64,000 nt of DNA from Caenispirillum bisanense (GTDB lineage Bacteria; Pseudomonadota; Alphaproteobacteria; Rhodospirillales; Rhodospirillaceae): positions 1-64,000 of the forward strand of contig NZ_BAAAEP010000026.1 in assembly GCF_039523075.1 (NCBI RefSeq). Direction: 5' to 3'. The notes beneath the pieces are model-generated. The model had not been told where the DNA came from. It saw only the letters and a program-made list of their open reading frames with translations, and ran no database searches. Position 1 is the first letter of the stretch. The number at the start of each line of letters is the position of its first letter. The position numbers were made by a program, and so were the translations under genes. Of this stretch, positions 33,145 through 42,042 are shown one piece after another.

Positions 33145-34806
33145 TCAGGCGTCGGGGTCGGCGGCGGCCGCGTCCAGCTCCGCCAGAACCGCCAGGAAGG
33201 CCTCCACCACGCGCGGATCGAACTGCCGGCCTTCCTGGTCCCGCAGGTAGCTGATGGCATCCTCGCGCGGCCACGGCTTCTTGTACGGCCGGGCGCTGGT
33301 CAGGGCGTCGTAGACGTCCACCACCGCCACGATGCGGGCGGCCAGCGGGATCGCCTCGCCGCTCAGGCCGCGGGGGTAGCCGCCGCCGTCCCAGCGTTCG
33401 TGGTGGCCGCTGGCGATGTCGGCCCCGAGCGACAGGTAGCTCGACCCGTCCACCAGCCGCGCCGCCCGGTGCAGGATGGTGCCGCCGGCGGCGGCGTGCT
33501 CGCGCATCACCAGCCATTCCTCGTCGGTGAGCTTGCCCGGCTTCTGCAGGATGGCATCGGGGACGGAGACCTTGCCGACGTCGTGCAGGATGGACGCCAT
33601 GCCCACCTGTTCCAGGAAGATGTCGTCGATCTGGTCGGCGTAGTGGCCGTCCGCCCGCAGGCGGCGGGCCACCGCTTCGGTCATGCGCTCCACCCGCAGC
33701 ACGTGTTCGCCGGTGTCGGTGTCCTTGTGCTCGGCCAGGTCGGCCAGGGCCACCACCGTCGCCTGATGGGCGCGCTTCAACTGTTCATAGAGGTAGAGGT
33801 TGTCGAAGCCGACCGACACCTTGCCGCAGAACACCTCCACCAGCTGCTCGTCCAGCGCCGTCAGCGGCCGGCCGGTCTGCAGGTAGGCGACCACCTCGCG
33901 CCCGTTGGGGGTGGGGATGTAGAGCACCATGTGGTCGGCGGCATAGAGGTTGGCCTGCGCCGCCAGCGCCTCGGCAATGGCGGTCACCACCGGATCGGCG
34001 GCATGATCGGCCAGCGGCCGGTCGGCCGCGCCTTCGTAGATGCCGGCGCCGGCCAGGATAAACACCTCCCGCGCCGCCGGGCCGCGGCTGCCGGGCCGGC
34101 CGCGCTGGGCGCAGACGATGCCCGACACCGGCGTCCCCAGCACCGCCGACAGCTGCGTCAGCACGCCGCTGGCGAACAGGCTCATGCTGCGGGCCTGGAA
34201 CAGGCTGGCGGAGGCGTCGATGATCTTGCGCAGGCCCTGGCGGCTGGTCTCCAGCGCCAGGATGTCTTCATAGCTGCGCAGCGCCGCCACCAGGGTGGTG
34301 AACAGCTTCTGCGAGGTCAGCTCGGTCTTCGCCTTGTAGTCGTTGATGTCGTAGGCGAGGATCACGTCCCGTTCCGGCGCCTGCCCCGGCTGGCCGGTGC
34401 GCAGGATGATGCGCACCGCCCGGTTGCCGAGGTCGTGGCGGATGTGGCGCACCAGCTGCAGGCCGGCATCGTCGGTTTCCATCACCACGTCCAGCAGCAC
34501 CACGGCGATGTCGCGCCGCGCCGCCAGCACCGTCCGCGCCTCGGCGGCGGAGCGGGCCGACAGCAGCGTCACCGGCCGGTCCTTGAAGCGCACGTCCGAC
34601 AGCACCATGGCGGTGACGGCATGCACCTCCGGCTCGTCGTCGACCACCAGCACCACCCAGGCATCGCCGGCGCAGGGCTGCACCCGCGGCGCCGGCACCG
34701 CCGCCCCCCTGGCGCCGACGGCGGCCGGCCCGGCGGCCGCCACGGGGGCGGCATCGTCATCGACCAGGAAGTCGTCGTCGTCGAACAGCATGTCGTCGTC
34801 GGTCAT
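33145..34806 (-). CDS. Response regulator with DUF3369 and HD-GYP domains (cyclic-di-GMP phosphodiesterase)
   Basis: A 553-residue protein. After an acidic N-terminus comes a receiver domain (about residues 45-175) with VVDDEPEVHA and phospho-acceptor LLDVVMETDD, then a GAF-like DUF3369 domain, then an HD-GYP domain with HTGEHVLRV-type start, SILHDVGKVSVPDAIL, and the loop HHERWDGGGYPRGL. The metal-binding HD and GYP elements are intact, so it should hydrolyse cyclic-di-GMP. The ATG at 34806 has GGAGAGG upstream. It follows its likely partner kinase by 45 bases. Confidence 0.92.
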   Translation of the reverse strand: MTDDDMLFDDDDFLVDDDAAPVAAAGPAAVGARGAAVPAPRVQPCAGDAWVVLVVDDEPEVHAVTAMVLSDVRFKDRPVTLLSARSAAEARTVLAARRDIAVVLLDVVMETDDAGLQLVRHIRHDLGNRAVRIILRTGQPGQAPERDVILAYDINDYKAKTELTSQKLFTTLVAALRSYEDILALETSRQGLRKIIDASASLFQARSMSLFASGVLTQLSAVLGTPVSGIVCAQRGRPGSRGPAAREVFILAGAGIYEGAADRPLADHAADPVVTAIAEALAAQANLYAADHMVLYIPTPNGREVVAYLQTGRPLTALDEQLVEVFCGKVSVGFDNLYLYEQLKRAHQATVVALADLAEHKDTDTGEHVLRVERMTEAVARRLRADGHYADQIDDIFLEQVGMASILHDVGKVSVPDAILQKPGKLTDEEWLVMREHAAAGGTILHRAARLVDGSSYLSLGADIASGHHERWDGGGYPRGLSGEAIPLAARIVAVVDVYDALTSARPYKKPWPREDAISYLRDQEGRQFDPRVVEAFLAVLAELDAAAADPDA

Positions 34807-34851
34807 GTGCGCCTCTCCTGCATCCCCGCCCTGCCCGCCGGTCGCCATGGG

Positions 34852-37239
34852 TCACGCCTCCAGGGGGAAGCGCAGGGTGAAGGTGGTGCCTTCCCCCGGC
34901 CGGCTGTCGACATCCACCGTCCCCTTCAGTGTCTGCCGCACGATGTTGAACACGATGTTGAGCCCGAGACCGGAGCCGCCGCTGCCCCGCCGGGTGGTGA
35001 AGAACGGCTCGAACACCCGCCCCAGGTGATCGGCCGGAATGCCGCGTCCGTTGTCCTGATAGACCAGCACCACCTGCGCCCCCTCCTGCCACGCCCGCAC
35101 CGACATGGTGCCGGCGGTGGTGGCGTCTTCCGGCCAGGCGTGCATCAGCGAGTTCATGACGAAGTTGGTCAGCACCTGCGACAGCGGCCCCGGATAGCTG
35201 TCGACGATGATGCCCGCCGGCACCTCCGTCGTCACCCGGTGCGGCGTGCGCTTCAGCCGCGGCCCGAGGGACAGCAGCACCTCCTCCACATAGGGGCCGA
35301 GGTCGAAGCGGCGGCGTTCCTCGCTGGTCTGGTCGACCGCCACCTGCTTGAAGCTCTGGATCAGGTTGGCGGCGCGGGTGGACGACCCGAGGATGAGGTC
35401 GGCCGCCTGCCCCGCCACCGCGAGGTAGCTCTCGAAGTCCGACCGCCGCACCTTGCCGCCTTCGAAGATGCGCTGGATGTCGCGGGTCTTTTCCTGCAGG
35501 TGGGTGGCGGTGGTGACGGTGATGCCGACGGGGGTGTTGATCTCGTGCGCCACCCCGGCCACCAGCCCGCCGAGGGAAGCCATCTTCTCCGCCTCCACCA
35601 GGCTTTTCTGGGTCGCCTGCAGGTCGGCCAGGGCCTGTTCGGCGCGTTCCTTGGCGGCCTTCAGTTCGGCGTCCATGCGGCGGCGTTCGGTGATGTCGGC
35701 GGCGGTCACCAGCATGGCGTCGCGGCCCTGGTAGGTGAAGGCATGGGCCGACAGCAGCACCCAGCGGCGGTCGCGGGTGCCGATGGTGGTCCATTCCACC
35801 TCGAACCCGGCCACCACCCGGTCGCGCCGCACCCGTTCCACCAGCTGCCGGCGGTCTTCCGGGTTGACGTAGAGTTCGATGGCATTGCCGCCCACCGGCG
35901 CCCCGACGCACAGGCCGTAGTCTTCCTGGGCGTGGGTGTTGACGTAGAAAATGGTGCTGTCCTCGGTGGAGGACACAATGATGGGCAGCGGGATCGCCTC
36001 CAGGATGTCGGAGATGGCCCGTTCCTGCTTCCGCCGCGCCGTCACGTCGGTGAAGGTGCGGATGTAGCCGCCGTCGGGCAGGGCGGTGGTGCGCGCCTCC
36101 AGGATCATGCCGCCGGGCCGCCGGGTTTCGTAGACGTGGCCGTGGCGGCGGCTGTGGGGGCTGAGGCTGCGGGCCTTCACCTGATCCCACGGCATGTCGA
36201 GGTCGCCGCGCTCGAACAGGAAGCGCAGCACCGACTCGACCGTATAACCCGGCTGGCAGGCATGGTCCGGCAGGTCGTACATGGCGCGGAAGCGGCGGTT
36301 GAAGGCGACCACGCAGCCATCGGCATCGGCCATGTAGAGGCCCTGCTCCATGTGCTCGATGGTGGCGGCCAGGATCTGCCGCTCGCGCTCGATGCGGGCT
36401 TCCGCCGCCTTCATCTCGCTGATGTCGCCGACCGAGCCGGTCAGGCGGATGGCGCGCCCCTCCCGCCGCAGGGCGATGCCGTGCTGGCGCACCCACTTCC
36501 ACCCGGCATCGCCGGCGCGGAAGCGGTATTCGCAGACGAAGCGCTCCGTCTCGCCGCGCAGGTGCTGCACATGGGCGGCGCGGTAGGCGGGATAGTCGTC
36601 GGGATGGATGCGCGCCGCCCAGCCGTGGGGCGACATCTCGTCGGAGGCGAGACCGAAGATCTCCCGCGCCCGCTGGGAAAAGAAGATGCGGTCGGTCTCG
36701 ATGTCCCAGTCGTAGATGCCGTCGTTGGTGGAGCGCAGGGCAAGGGCATAGCGCTCCAGGCTCGCCCGCGCCGCCGCATAGCCGGCGGAGCCGCTGTCGC
36801 GGCGGTCGGACAGCACCACGGTCGCCAGACCGTCGACCACCTGCACCGCCACCGTCAGCGGCACCAGGTCGCCGGCCGGGCCGTAGCCGGTGGCAGCGGC
36901 ACCGGCGCCGGCAGCGCAGCGGCTCAGCCAGTCGGCGGCGTCGCGATCGGCCGCCTCCACCAGCAGGTCGGCCAGCGGCGCCCCGTCCACCGGGCGGCCG
37001 AACAGGGCGGCGGCGGCGGTATTGCTCCAGGTCACCACCGCCTGCGGCAGGGCCACCGCCAGCACCGGCTGGGTCAGGGCCGAGCCGAGCAGATCCATGG
37101 CCAGCGAAGGCGGCGGCGAGGACGGCGCAGCGGCGGCCGATTCGGCGCGAACGACAGGCGGCACCGGCGCCGGCTCGACGGGCGCGGCGGGCTCCGCCGG
37201 ACGCGCGCGCGGCTCCTCCGCGAGCGTCGGGTGCGGCAT
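34852..37239 (-). CDS. PAS-domain sensor histidine kinase
   Basis: A soluble-looking kinase of about 795 residues with no clear membrane helices. A Pro/Ala-rich N-terminus is followed by four PAS-like segments (including DGIYDWDIETDRIFFSQ with a following PAC, and EDYGLCVGAPVGGN), a coiled-coil linker, HisKA with GVAHEINTPVG (His near residue 563), and HATPase with NSLMHAWPED and GSGLGLNIVFNIV. It is the probable partner of the adjacent DUF3369/HD-GYP regulator, a common pairing. The ATG at 37239 is used; GGAGG lies 12 bases before it, so an upstream ATG at 37311 cannot be ruled out. Confidence 0.88.
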   Translation of the reverse strand: MPHPTLAEEPRARPAEPAAPVEPAPVPPVVRAESAAAAPSSPPPSLAMDLLGSALTQPVLAVALPQAVVTWSNTAAAALFGRPVDGAPLADLLVEAADRDAADWLSRCAAGAGAAATGYGPAGDLVPLTVAVQVVDGLATVVLSDRRDSGSAGYAAARASLERYALALRSTNDGIYDWDIETDRIFFSQRAREIFGLASDEMSPHGWAARIHPDDYPAYRAAHVQHLRGETERFVCEYRFRAGDAGWKWVRQHGIALRREGRAIRLTGSVGDISEMKAAEARIERERQILAATIEHMEQGLYMADADGCVVAFNRRFRAMYDLPDHACQPGYTVESVLRFLFERGDLDMPWDQVKARSLSPHSRRHGHVYETRRPGGMILEARTTALPDGGYIRTFTDVTARRKQERAISDILEAIPLPIIVSSTEDSTIFYVNTHAQEDYGLCVGAPVGGNAIELYVNPEDRRQLVERVRRDRVVAGFEVEWTTIGTRDRRWVLLSAHAFTYQGRDAMLVTAADITERRRMDAELKAAKERAEQALADLQATQKSLVEAEKMASLGGLVAGVAHEINTPVGITVTTATHLQEKTRDIQRIFEGGKVRRSDFESYLAVAGQAADLILGSSTRAANLIQSFKQVAVDQTSEERRRFDLGPYVEEVLLSLGPRLKRTPHRVTTEVPAGIIVDSYPGPLSQVLTNFVMNSLMHAWPEDATTAGTMSVRAWQEGAQVVLVYQDNGRGIPADHLGRVFEPFFTTRRGSGGSGLGLNIVFNIVRQTLKGTVDVDSRPGEGTTFTLRFPLEA

Positions 37240-37431
37240 GATGACGTAGTTCCTCCCTGCGTCGGATGACGGCACGCTTCTTTGGACGTACTCGCCACTG
37301 CCTCTTAGCATAGAGAACGGCCGCGTCAGGTGCCAACCGTATATTTCGTCATAGGCTGAATTACCGACATCTTCGGCAAGGCTGCATCGGGATGGAGGAA
37401 TAACCTTTACCCGCAGGCAGTTTTGTCCGAT

Positions 37432-37461
37432 CCTGAACCTGCGGGGGAGGGGAGGTTCAGG
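37432..37461 (+). promoter_or_regulatory. Hairpin covering a ribosome-binding site
   Basis: CCTGAACCT (37432-37440) and AGGTTCAGG (37453-37461) form a perfect 9-bp inverted repeat with a purine loop. The 3' arm contains part of the GGAGG Shine-Dalgarno and the first G of the GTG start, so folding would hide the initiation site. Confidence 0.5.
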
Positions 37462-38255
37462 TGCGCTGCTGGTACAGGCGGATCCTCATGGCCGGCCGCG
37501 GGTGGGCGGTCATCGTTATCGCGGCCATCGCACTGGCAGGCGCCGCGCCGTCGGCGCGGGCCTCCGACATGGTCCTGTCCACCACCCCCTGGCCGCCCTA
37601 CGTCGGCCCGACGCTGCCGGAGCACGGCGCCACCGGCGCGGTGGTGGCGGCGGCCCTGCGGGCGGCCGGCCGCACCCTCAGCCCGCTCTATCGCGGGGCG
37701 GTCCCCGTCGAGGACGGAGTCGCCGCCGACGACGAAGTCGACGGCATCTTCCCGGTCTATGCCACCCGCGCCCGCGAACGCGCCTGCCTGATGAGCAGCC
37801 AGATCGGCTCCAGCCCGCTCGGCCTGGCGGAACGGGCGGACGCGCCGCTGGCGTGGTCGCGGCTGGAGGATCTGTCGGCCTATACCGTCGGCGTCGTGCG
37901 CTACTACGCCAACTCCGACTCCTTCGACCGGCTGGTGAACCGCGGCGTCATCAAGGTGGTGCGGGCGGAGACGGACACCGAGAACCTGGCCAACCTGATC
38001 GCCGGCACCGTCGATGCCGCCATCATCGACCGCAACGTCCTGGAATGGCTGCTGACGCGGGACCCGGCCCTGCGCGAGGACGCCGCCCTGGTGCGTTTCC
38101 ACCCGCGGCCGGTGGCGGAGCGGCCGCTGTACATCTGCTTCCGCACCGACGACCGCGGCCGCCGCGCCCGCGACGCGCTGGAGGCCGGCCTCGGCCGCAT
38201 CGACGCCCCGCTCATCACCGCCGAGTGGTTCCGCCGCCATATGGCGAGCTACTGA
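37461..38255 (+). CDS. Periplasmic solute-binding-like protein (SBP family 3 type)
   Basis: The 264-residue protein has a signal peptide (hydrophobic AVIVIAAIALAGAAPSARA then SDMVLSTTPWPPYVG) and a periplasmic binding protein type-2 fold as in amino-acid ABC receptors and PAS-less sensor inputs: GIFPVYATRARERACLMS, YTVGVVRYYANSDSFDRL and LIAGTVDAAIIDRNVLEWLL. GTG 37461 is preferred, with GGAGG 5 bases upstream. No transporter permease or ATPase is nearby, so it is an orphan. The ligand is not predictable. Confidence 0.8.
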   Translation: MRCWYRRILMAGRGWAVIVIAAIALAGAAPSARASDMVLSTTPWPPYVGPTLPEHGATGAVVAAALRAAGRTLSPLYRGAVPVEDGVAADDEVDGIFPVYATRARERACLMSSQIGSSPLGLAERADAPLAWSRLEDLSAYTVGVVRYYANSDSFDRLVNRGVIKVVRAETDTENLANLIAGTVDAAIIDRNVLEWLLTRDPALREDAALVRFHPRPVAERPLYICFRTDDRGRRARDALEAGLGRIDAPLITAEWFRRHMASY

Positions 38256-38264
38256 GGCGCCGCC

Positions 38265-38807
38265 TCAGTCCTCGCCTTCATCGCCTTCATCGCCTTCATC
38301 GTCGTCGTCCGCCGACGGCCCGGCCTGCACCAGGGCCAGCAGGCGGCGGGTGGCGGTGGCGTCGGCGGGGTCGAGCGCCACCACCTGGGCCAGCACCTCC
38401 GCCCCGGCCGCCGCATCGCCGGCCCGCGCCAGCATGTAGCCGTAGGCCTTGAGGGCGAACAGGAAGAAGCGCGGTTCCGCCTCCAGCTCGTCGAAGCGGG
38501 CGTCCCCCGGCCGCACCGCCCGCCAGTCGGGCGGCAGGTTGAGGGCGCGGGCGGCATCGCGCACGCAGGCCAGCGCCCAAGGCGCCGCCGCCGCCGGCTG
38601 ACAGCGATAGAAATGATACTTGTAGCGCGCCAGCAGCACCGCCCGATGACCGGGCGCCAGGGCCGCGGCCTCGTCCAGCGCGGCCTCGGCGGCGGCGGGA
38701 TCGTGCCAGCTGGCGGCGGCCACGTGCAGCGCCCGTTCCGCCTCCGGCGGCAGGTCGCCGCCATAGTAGCGGCGGTCGAGCCACGACTCGTCGAGGATGG
38801 CGTTCAT
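38265..38807 (-). CDS. TPR-like protein with acidic repeat tail
   Basis: A 180-residue, mostly helical protein with degenerate tetratricopeptide-like pairs (ALHVAAASWHDPAAAEAAL then APGHRAVLLARYKYHFYRCQ, and FALKAYGYMLARAGDAAAGAEVLAQV). The C-terminus DDDDEGDEGDEGED is encoded by a 9-base unit repeated three times. Likely cytoplasmic, a scaffold or chaperone-type partner; function unknown. GAGAGGGA precedes the ATG. It is convergent with the solute-binding-like gene, 9 bases apart. Confidence 0.7.
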   Translation of the reverse strand: MNAILDESWLDRRYYGGDLPPEAERALHVAAASWHDPAAAEAALDEAAALAPGHRAVLLARYKYHFYRCQPAAAAPWALACVRDAARALNLPPDWRAVRPGDARFDELEAEPRFFLFALKAYGYMLARAGDAAAGAEVLAQVVALDPADATATRRLLALVQAGPSADDDDEGDEGDEGED

Positions 38808-38903
38808 CGTCCCTCTCCCCCACCCCGCCTGGGACCAGTCCCAGAAAGTTCAGCCCTAAGACTCGCCCCCGGTCCCCAATAACGACTTCAGTCCCGGACA
38901 GAG

Positions 38904-38933
38904 GTATAATCTGACGCGCACCGAAGGTTCCAA
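38904..38933 (-). promoter_or_regulatory. Candidate promoter of the TPR-like gene
   Basis: On the minus strand TTGGAA (38928-38933) and TTATAC (38904-38909) are 18 bases apart, about 95 bases upstream of the ATG. The same bases read TATAAT on the plus strand (38905-38910), so the site could also fire rightward. Confidence 0.45.
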
Positions 38934-39120
38934 ATACCGCTCTTGTTGCATCTTTTTACAAAACAGACCTGGAATCGTGGGGAGTCGGTTCCTACTCTGA
39001 TCAGGAAGAGGGAGGAACTCGTCGAACGGCTGACGCGCAGACCCCCAAATTTCCGTTGCGGCGAGCCAAGGAGTCTCCGGTGTCCCCGAGACGGCGGCTT
39101 CCGCCTCCCTCTCTTTTTCT
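38917..39120 (+). ncRNA. Candidate small RNA (low confidence)
   Basis: A consensus -10 TATAAT (38905-38910) precedes about 200 bases with no plus-strand gene. The stretch is less GC-rich than its surroundings and ends in a GGCGG-CTT-CCGCC hairpin (39093-39105) with a pyrimidine tail including TTTTT (39114-39118). No good -35 is visible at 16-18 bases. The hairpin could instead be the end of the minus-strand recR transcript. Confidence 0.25.
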
Positions 39121-39140
39121 CTCTCCGCCCCCGCCGCCGG

Positions 39141-39734
39141 TCAGACCGGCCGCCGCGCCGTCAGCGCCGCCAGCAGGGTGCCGTCGTCCAGGTAGTCCAG
39201 TTCGCCGCCCACCGGCACGCCCTGCGCCAGACCGGAGACGGTGACGTCGCAGTCGGCCAGGGTGTCGGCGATGTAATGGGCGGTGGTCTGGCCGTCGACG
39301 GTGGCCGGCAGCGCCAGGATGACCTCCGTCACCTCCGGCGACCGGGCCCGTTCCACCAGCCGGCCGATGGCGAGATCCTCCGGCCCCACCCCGTCCAGCG
39401 CCGACAGCAGCCCGCCCAGCACCTGATAGCGGCCACGGAAGGCGGCCATGCGCTCCAGCGCCCACAGGTCGGACACGTCCTGCACGACGCAGATCATGCT
39501 GCCGTCGCGGCGCGGATCGCGGCAGACGGCGCAGGGCTCCTGGGTGTCGTAGTTGCCGCACTGGGGGCAGGCGCGCACGCTGGCAGCCACCGTCGACAGC
39601 GCCTCGGCCAGCGGCAGCAGCAGGCCGTCGCGCTTCTTCACCAGCATGAGCGCGGCCCGCCGCGCCGACCGCGGCCCCAGGCCGGGCAGGCGGGCGAGCA
39701 GCTGGATCAGGCGCTCGATCTCGGGTCCGACCAC
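39141..39734 (-). CDS. recR: Recombination protein RecR
   Basis: The 197-residue RecR has the helix-hairpin-helix RLPGLGPRSARRAAL, the zinc-binding CPQCGNYDTQEPCAVC and the Toprim domain with GSMICVVQDVSDLWALER. With RecF and RecO it loads RecA at gaps. It follows ybaB by 10 bases in the usual dnaX-ybaB-recR order. Confidence 0.96.
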   Translation of the reverse strand: MVGPEIERLIQLLARLPGLGPRSARRAALMLVKKRDGLLLPLAEALSTVAASVRACPQCGNYDTQEPCAVCRDPRRDGSMICVVQDVSDLWALERMAAFRGRYQVLGGLLSALDGVGPEDLAIGRLVERARSPEVTEVILALPATVDGQTTAHYIADTLADCDVTVSGLAQGVPVGGELDYLDDGTLLAALTARRPV

Positions 39735-39744
39735 GGGCGGCGGA

Positions 39745-40068
39745 TCAGAACGGCAGCTTCATGCCGGGCGGCAGCTGCAGGCCGCCGGTGACCTTCTGCA
39801 TTTCTTCCTGCAGGGTGGTCTCCACCTTGGCCTTGGCGTCGTTGTGCGCCGCGACGATCAGGTCTTCCAGCATTTCCAGGTCGTTGGGGTCGACGATGGA
39901 CTTGTCGAGGGAGATCTTCTTCATCTCGCCCTTGCCGGTCAGGGTCACCGTGACCATGCCGCCGCCGGCCGCGCCGCTGACCTCGATGCCGGCGAGCTTG
40001 TCCTGCATCTCCGCCATCTTGCTCTGCATCTGCTGGGCCTGCTTCATCAACTGGCCGAGGTTTTTCAT
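39745..40068 (-). CDS. YbaB/EbfC nucleoid-associated protein
   Basis: The 107-residue protein starts MKNLGQLMKQAQQMQSKMAEMQ and has the family core VSGAAGGGMVTVTLTGKGEMKKISLD. It forms dimers that bind DNA and is often encoded between dnaX and recR, as here. The ATG overlaps the dnaX stop as ATGA. Confidence 0.96.
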   Translation of the reverse strand: MKNLGQLMKQAQQMQSKMAEMQDKLAGIEVSGAAGGGMVTVTLTGKGEMKKISLDKSIVDPNDLEMLEDLIVAAHNDAKAKVETTLQEEMQKVTGGLQLPPGMKLPF

Positions 40069-41909
40069 GCGTCGTCGTCTCCGCTCATCATCATGTCGGG
40101 AAGGGCGTCTTCCAGGGCGGGGGCGTCGTCGTCGTCGGCCTCCGCCTCCGTCTTCTTCTTCGGCCGCACCATGCCGATGCGGGCCTCGGGGAAGGCGCGC
40201 AGCAGCGCCTGCACCAGCGGCGCCGCCGAGACGGTGCCGCGGGTCTGTTCGTTCAGCGTCGGCTCGCCCTGCTCGGTCAGGTTGACGGTGACCATCCAGC
40301 GGCTGCCGGTCTGATCGAGCAGGAACTTGGCGATGCGCTGGGCAAGGTCCGGCGGCACCCCCTGCTGCGGCCGGAACTCCAGCCGCGGCGGCGAGGCGGC
40401 AGCGTCGTAGCGCACCAGATGCACGCCCGCCTCAAGGTAGCCGGCCAGCACGCTCTCGCGCCGGTCCTTCAGCAGCGTCACCACCTCAAGGAAGCTCTGC
40501 GGCAGGGGCGGGGCGGGCGGCGGCGGCTCCAGGTGGCCGGCCGGCGGGGCATAGGGATGGGGATCGTGGTGGACGGCCAGGCTGGCGGTCGGCGCTCCCA
40601 CCGGGGCGCCGGGGCCATGCACCACCGGCACCCGGCCTCCAGCGCCGCCGCGGCCGGGCATGTAGCCGCCACCACCACCGCCACCGCCCCCACCGGGAGC
40701 CGGCGGCGGCGCCGCGCTGCCGCCGTCGCGGGCCAGCTTCTCCACCACCTCGGCCGGACTCGGCAGGTGGGCGGCGTAGGCGAGGCGGATCACCGCCATT
40801 TCCACCGCCTGCAGGGGCGACGGGGCGGAGCGCGCCTCGGTCAGGCCCTTCAGGATCATCTGCCAGGTGCGGGTCAGCACCGCCATATGCAGGCGGGCCG
40901 CCATCTCCTTGCCGCGCACCCGTTCGGACTCGCCGGCCATGGGGTCGTCGGCGCCGTCCGGCGCCACCTTCAGGCGGGTGAGCCAGTGGGTCAGTTCCAG
41001 CATGTCCTGCAGGATCACCGTCGGGTCGGCGCCGGCGGCATACTGGTCGGCAATCAGCGCCAGCGCCCTGGAGACATCGCCGGACATGGCGGCGTCGAAC
41101 AGGTCGAACACCACCGCCCGGTCGGCCAGGCCCAGCATGTCGCGCACCTGCGCCGCGCTGACCGTGCCACCGCCATGGGCGATGGCCTGATCGAGCAGCG
41201 ACAGGCCGTCGCGCACCGAGCCGTCGGCGGCGCGGGCGATCATCGACAGCGCCGCCGGCTCGATCTGCGCCCCTTCCTGCTCGGCGATGCGGGCGAAGTG
41301 GCCGGCCAGCGCCTCGCCCTCCACCCGCCGCAGGTCGAAGCGCTGGCAGCGCGATAGCACCGTCACCGGCACCTTGCGGATCTCGGTGGTGGCGAAGATG
41401 AACTTCACATGCTCCGGCGGTTCCTCCAGCGTCTTCAACAGGGCGTTGAAGGCGGCGGTGGACAGCATGTGGACTTCGTCGATGATGTAGATCTTGTAGC
41501 GGGCGCTGGTCGGCCGGTAACGCACGCCGTCGAGGATCTCGCGGATGTCGTTGACGCCGGTGCGGCTGGCGGCGTCCATCTCCAGCACGTCGACGTGCCG
41601 GTCCTCGGAAATGGCGGTGCAGTGCTGGCAGACGCCGCAGGGGGTGACGGTCGGCCCGCCGTTGCCGTCGGCGCCGATGCAGTTGAGCGCGCGGGCGATG
41701 ATGCGGGCGGTGGTCGTCTTGCCCACCCCGCGCACGCCGGTCAGCACATAGGCCTGGGCCAGCCGGCCCGACGCGATGGCGTTGGACAGGGTGCGCACCA
41801 GCGCCTCCTGCCCGATCAGGGTGGAGAAGTCGCGCGGCCGGTATTTGCGGGCGAGGACGCGGTAGGCCGCCGGGGCGGGATTGGTCTCTGGCAGAGAAGT
41901 GTCTGTCAT
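40065..41909 (-). CDS. dnaX: DNA polymerase III subunit gamma/tau
   Basis: The 614-residue clamp-loader ATPase shows Walker A GVRGVGKTTT (about residues 58-67), a zinc-binding cysteine group ending CGVCQHC, DEVHMLS and the sensor region. The second half holds the clamp-loader lid domain and a tau-like C-terminus, joined by a linker with a run of about ten glycines and Pro-rich sequence. No A-rich slippery site for a gamma frameshift is seen. It starts 31 bases downstream of the 4.5S RNA gene on the same strand. Confidence 0.96.
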   Translation of the reverse strand: MTDTSLPETNPAPAAYRVLARKYRPRDFSTLIGQEALVRTLSNAIASGRLAQAYVLTGVRGVGKTTTARIIARALNCIGADGNGGPTVTPCGVCQHCTAISEDRHVDVLEMDAASRTGVNDIREILDGVRYRPTSARYKIYIIDEVHMLSTAAFNALLKTLEEPPEHVKFIFATTEIRKVPVTVLSRCQRFDLRRVEGEALAGHFARIAEQEGAQIEPAALSMIARAADGSVRDGLSLLDQAIAHGGGTVSAAQVRDMLGLADRAVVFDLFDAAMSGDVSRALALIADQYAAGADPTVILQDMLELTHWLTRLKVAPDGADDPMAGESERVRGKEMAARLHMAVLTRTWQMILKGLTEARSAPSPLQAVEMAVIRLAYAAHLPSPAEVVEKLARDGGSAAPPPAPGGGGGGGGGGYMPGRGGAGGRVPVVHGPGAPVGAPTASLAVHHDPHPYAPPAGHLEPPPPAPPLPQSFLEVVTLLKDRRESVLAGYLEAGVHLVRYDAAASPPRLEFRPQQGVPPDLAQRIAKFLLDQTGSRWMVTVNLTEQGEPTLNEQTRGTVSAAPLVQALLRAFPEARIGMVRPKKKTEAEADDDDAPALEDALPDMMMSGDDDA

Positions 41910-41940
41910 CGCCGCCGGCCGGAACCGCAGGGAAAGGGGT

Positions 41941-42036
41941 GGAAGACTGGACGGCGACCCGGACCGAAACTCGTTACGGCTGCTTCCTTCCGGACCTGAC
42001 CGGGTTGGCGAGGAGCCCGTCCACCGCCAGCCTTCC
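41941..42036 (-). ncRNA. ffs: Signal recognition particle 4.5S RNA
   Basis: On the minus strand the conserved SRP core GGTCAGGTCCGGAAGGAAGC appears, flanked by arms in which GGAAGGCTGG and CCAGTCTTCC (42027-42036 and 41941-41950) close the long hairpin. Length is about 96 bases. Location directly upstream of dnaX is typical. End positions are estimated from the base pairing. Confidence 0.93.
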
Positions 42037-42042
42037 GACGCG

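Noticed and set aside
40065..41909. Programmed frameshift in dnaX
   Set aside because: No A-AAA-AAG type slippery heptamer was found in the gene.
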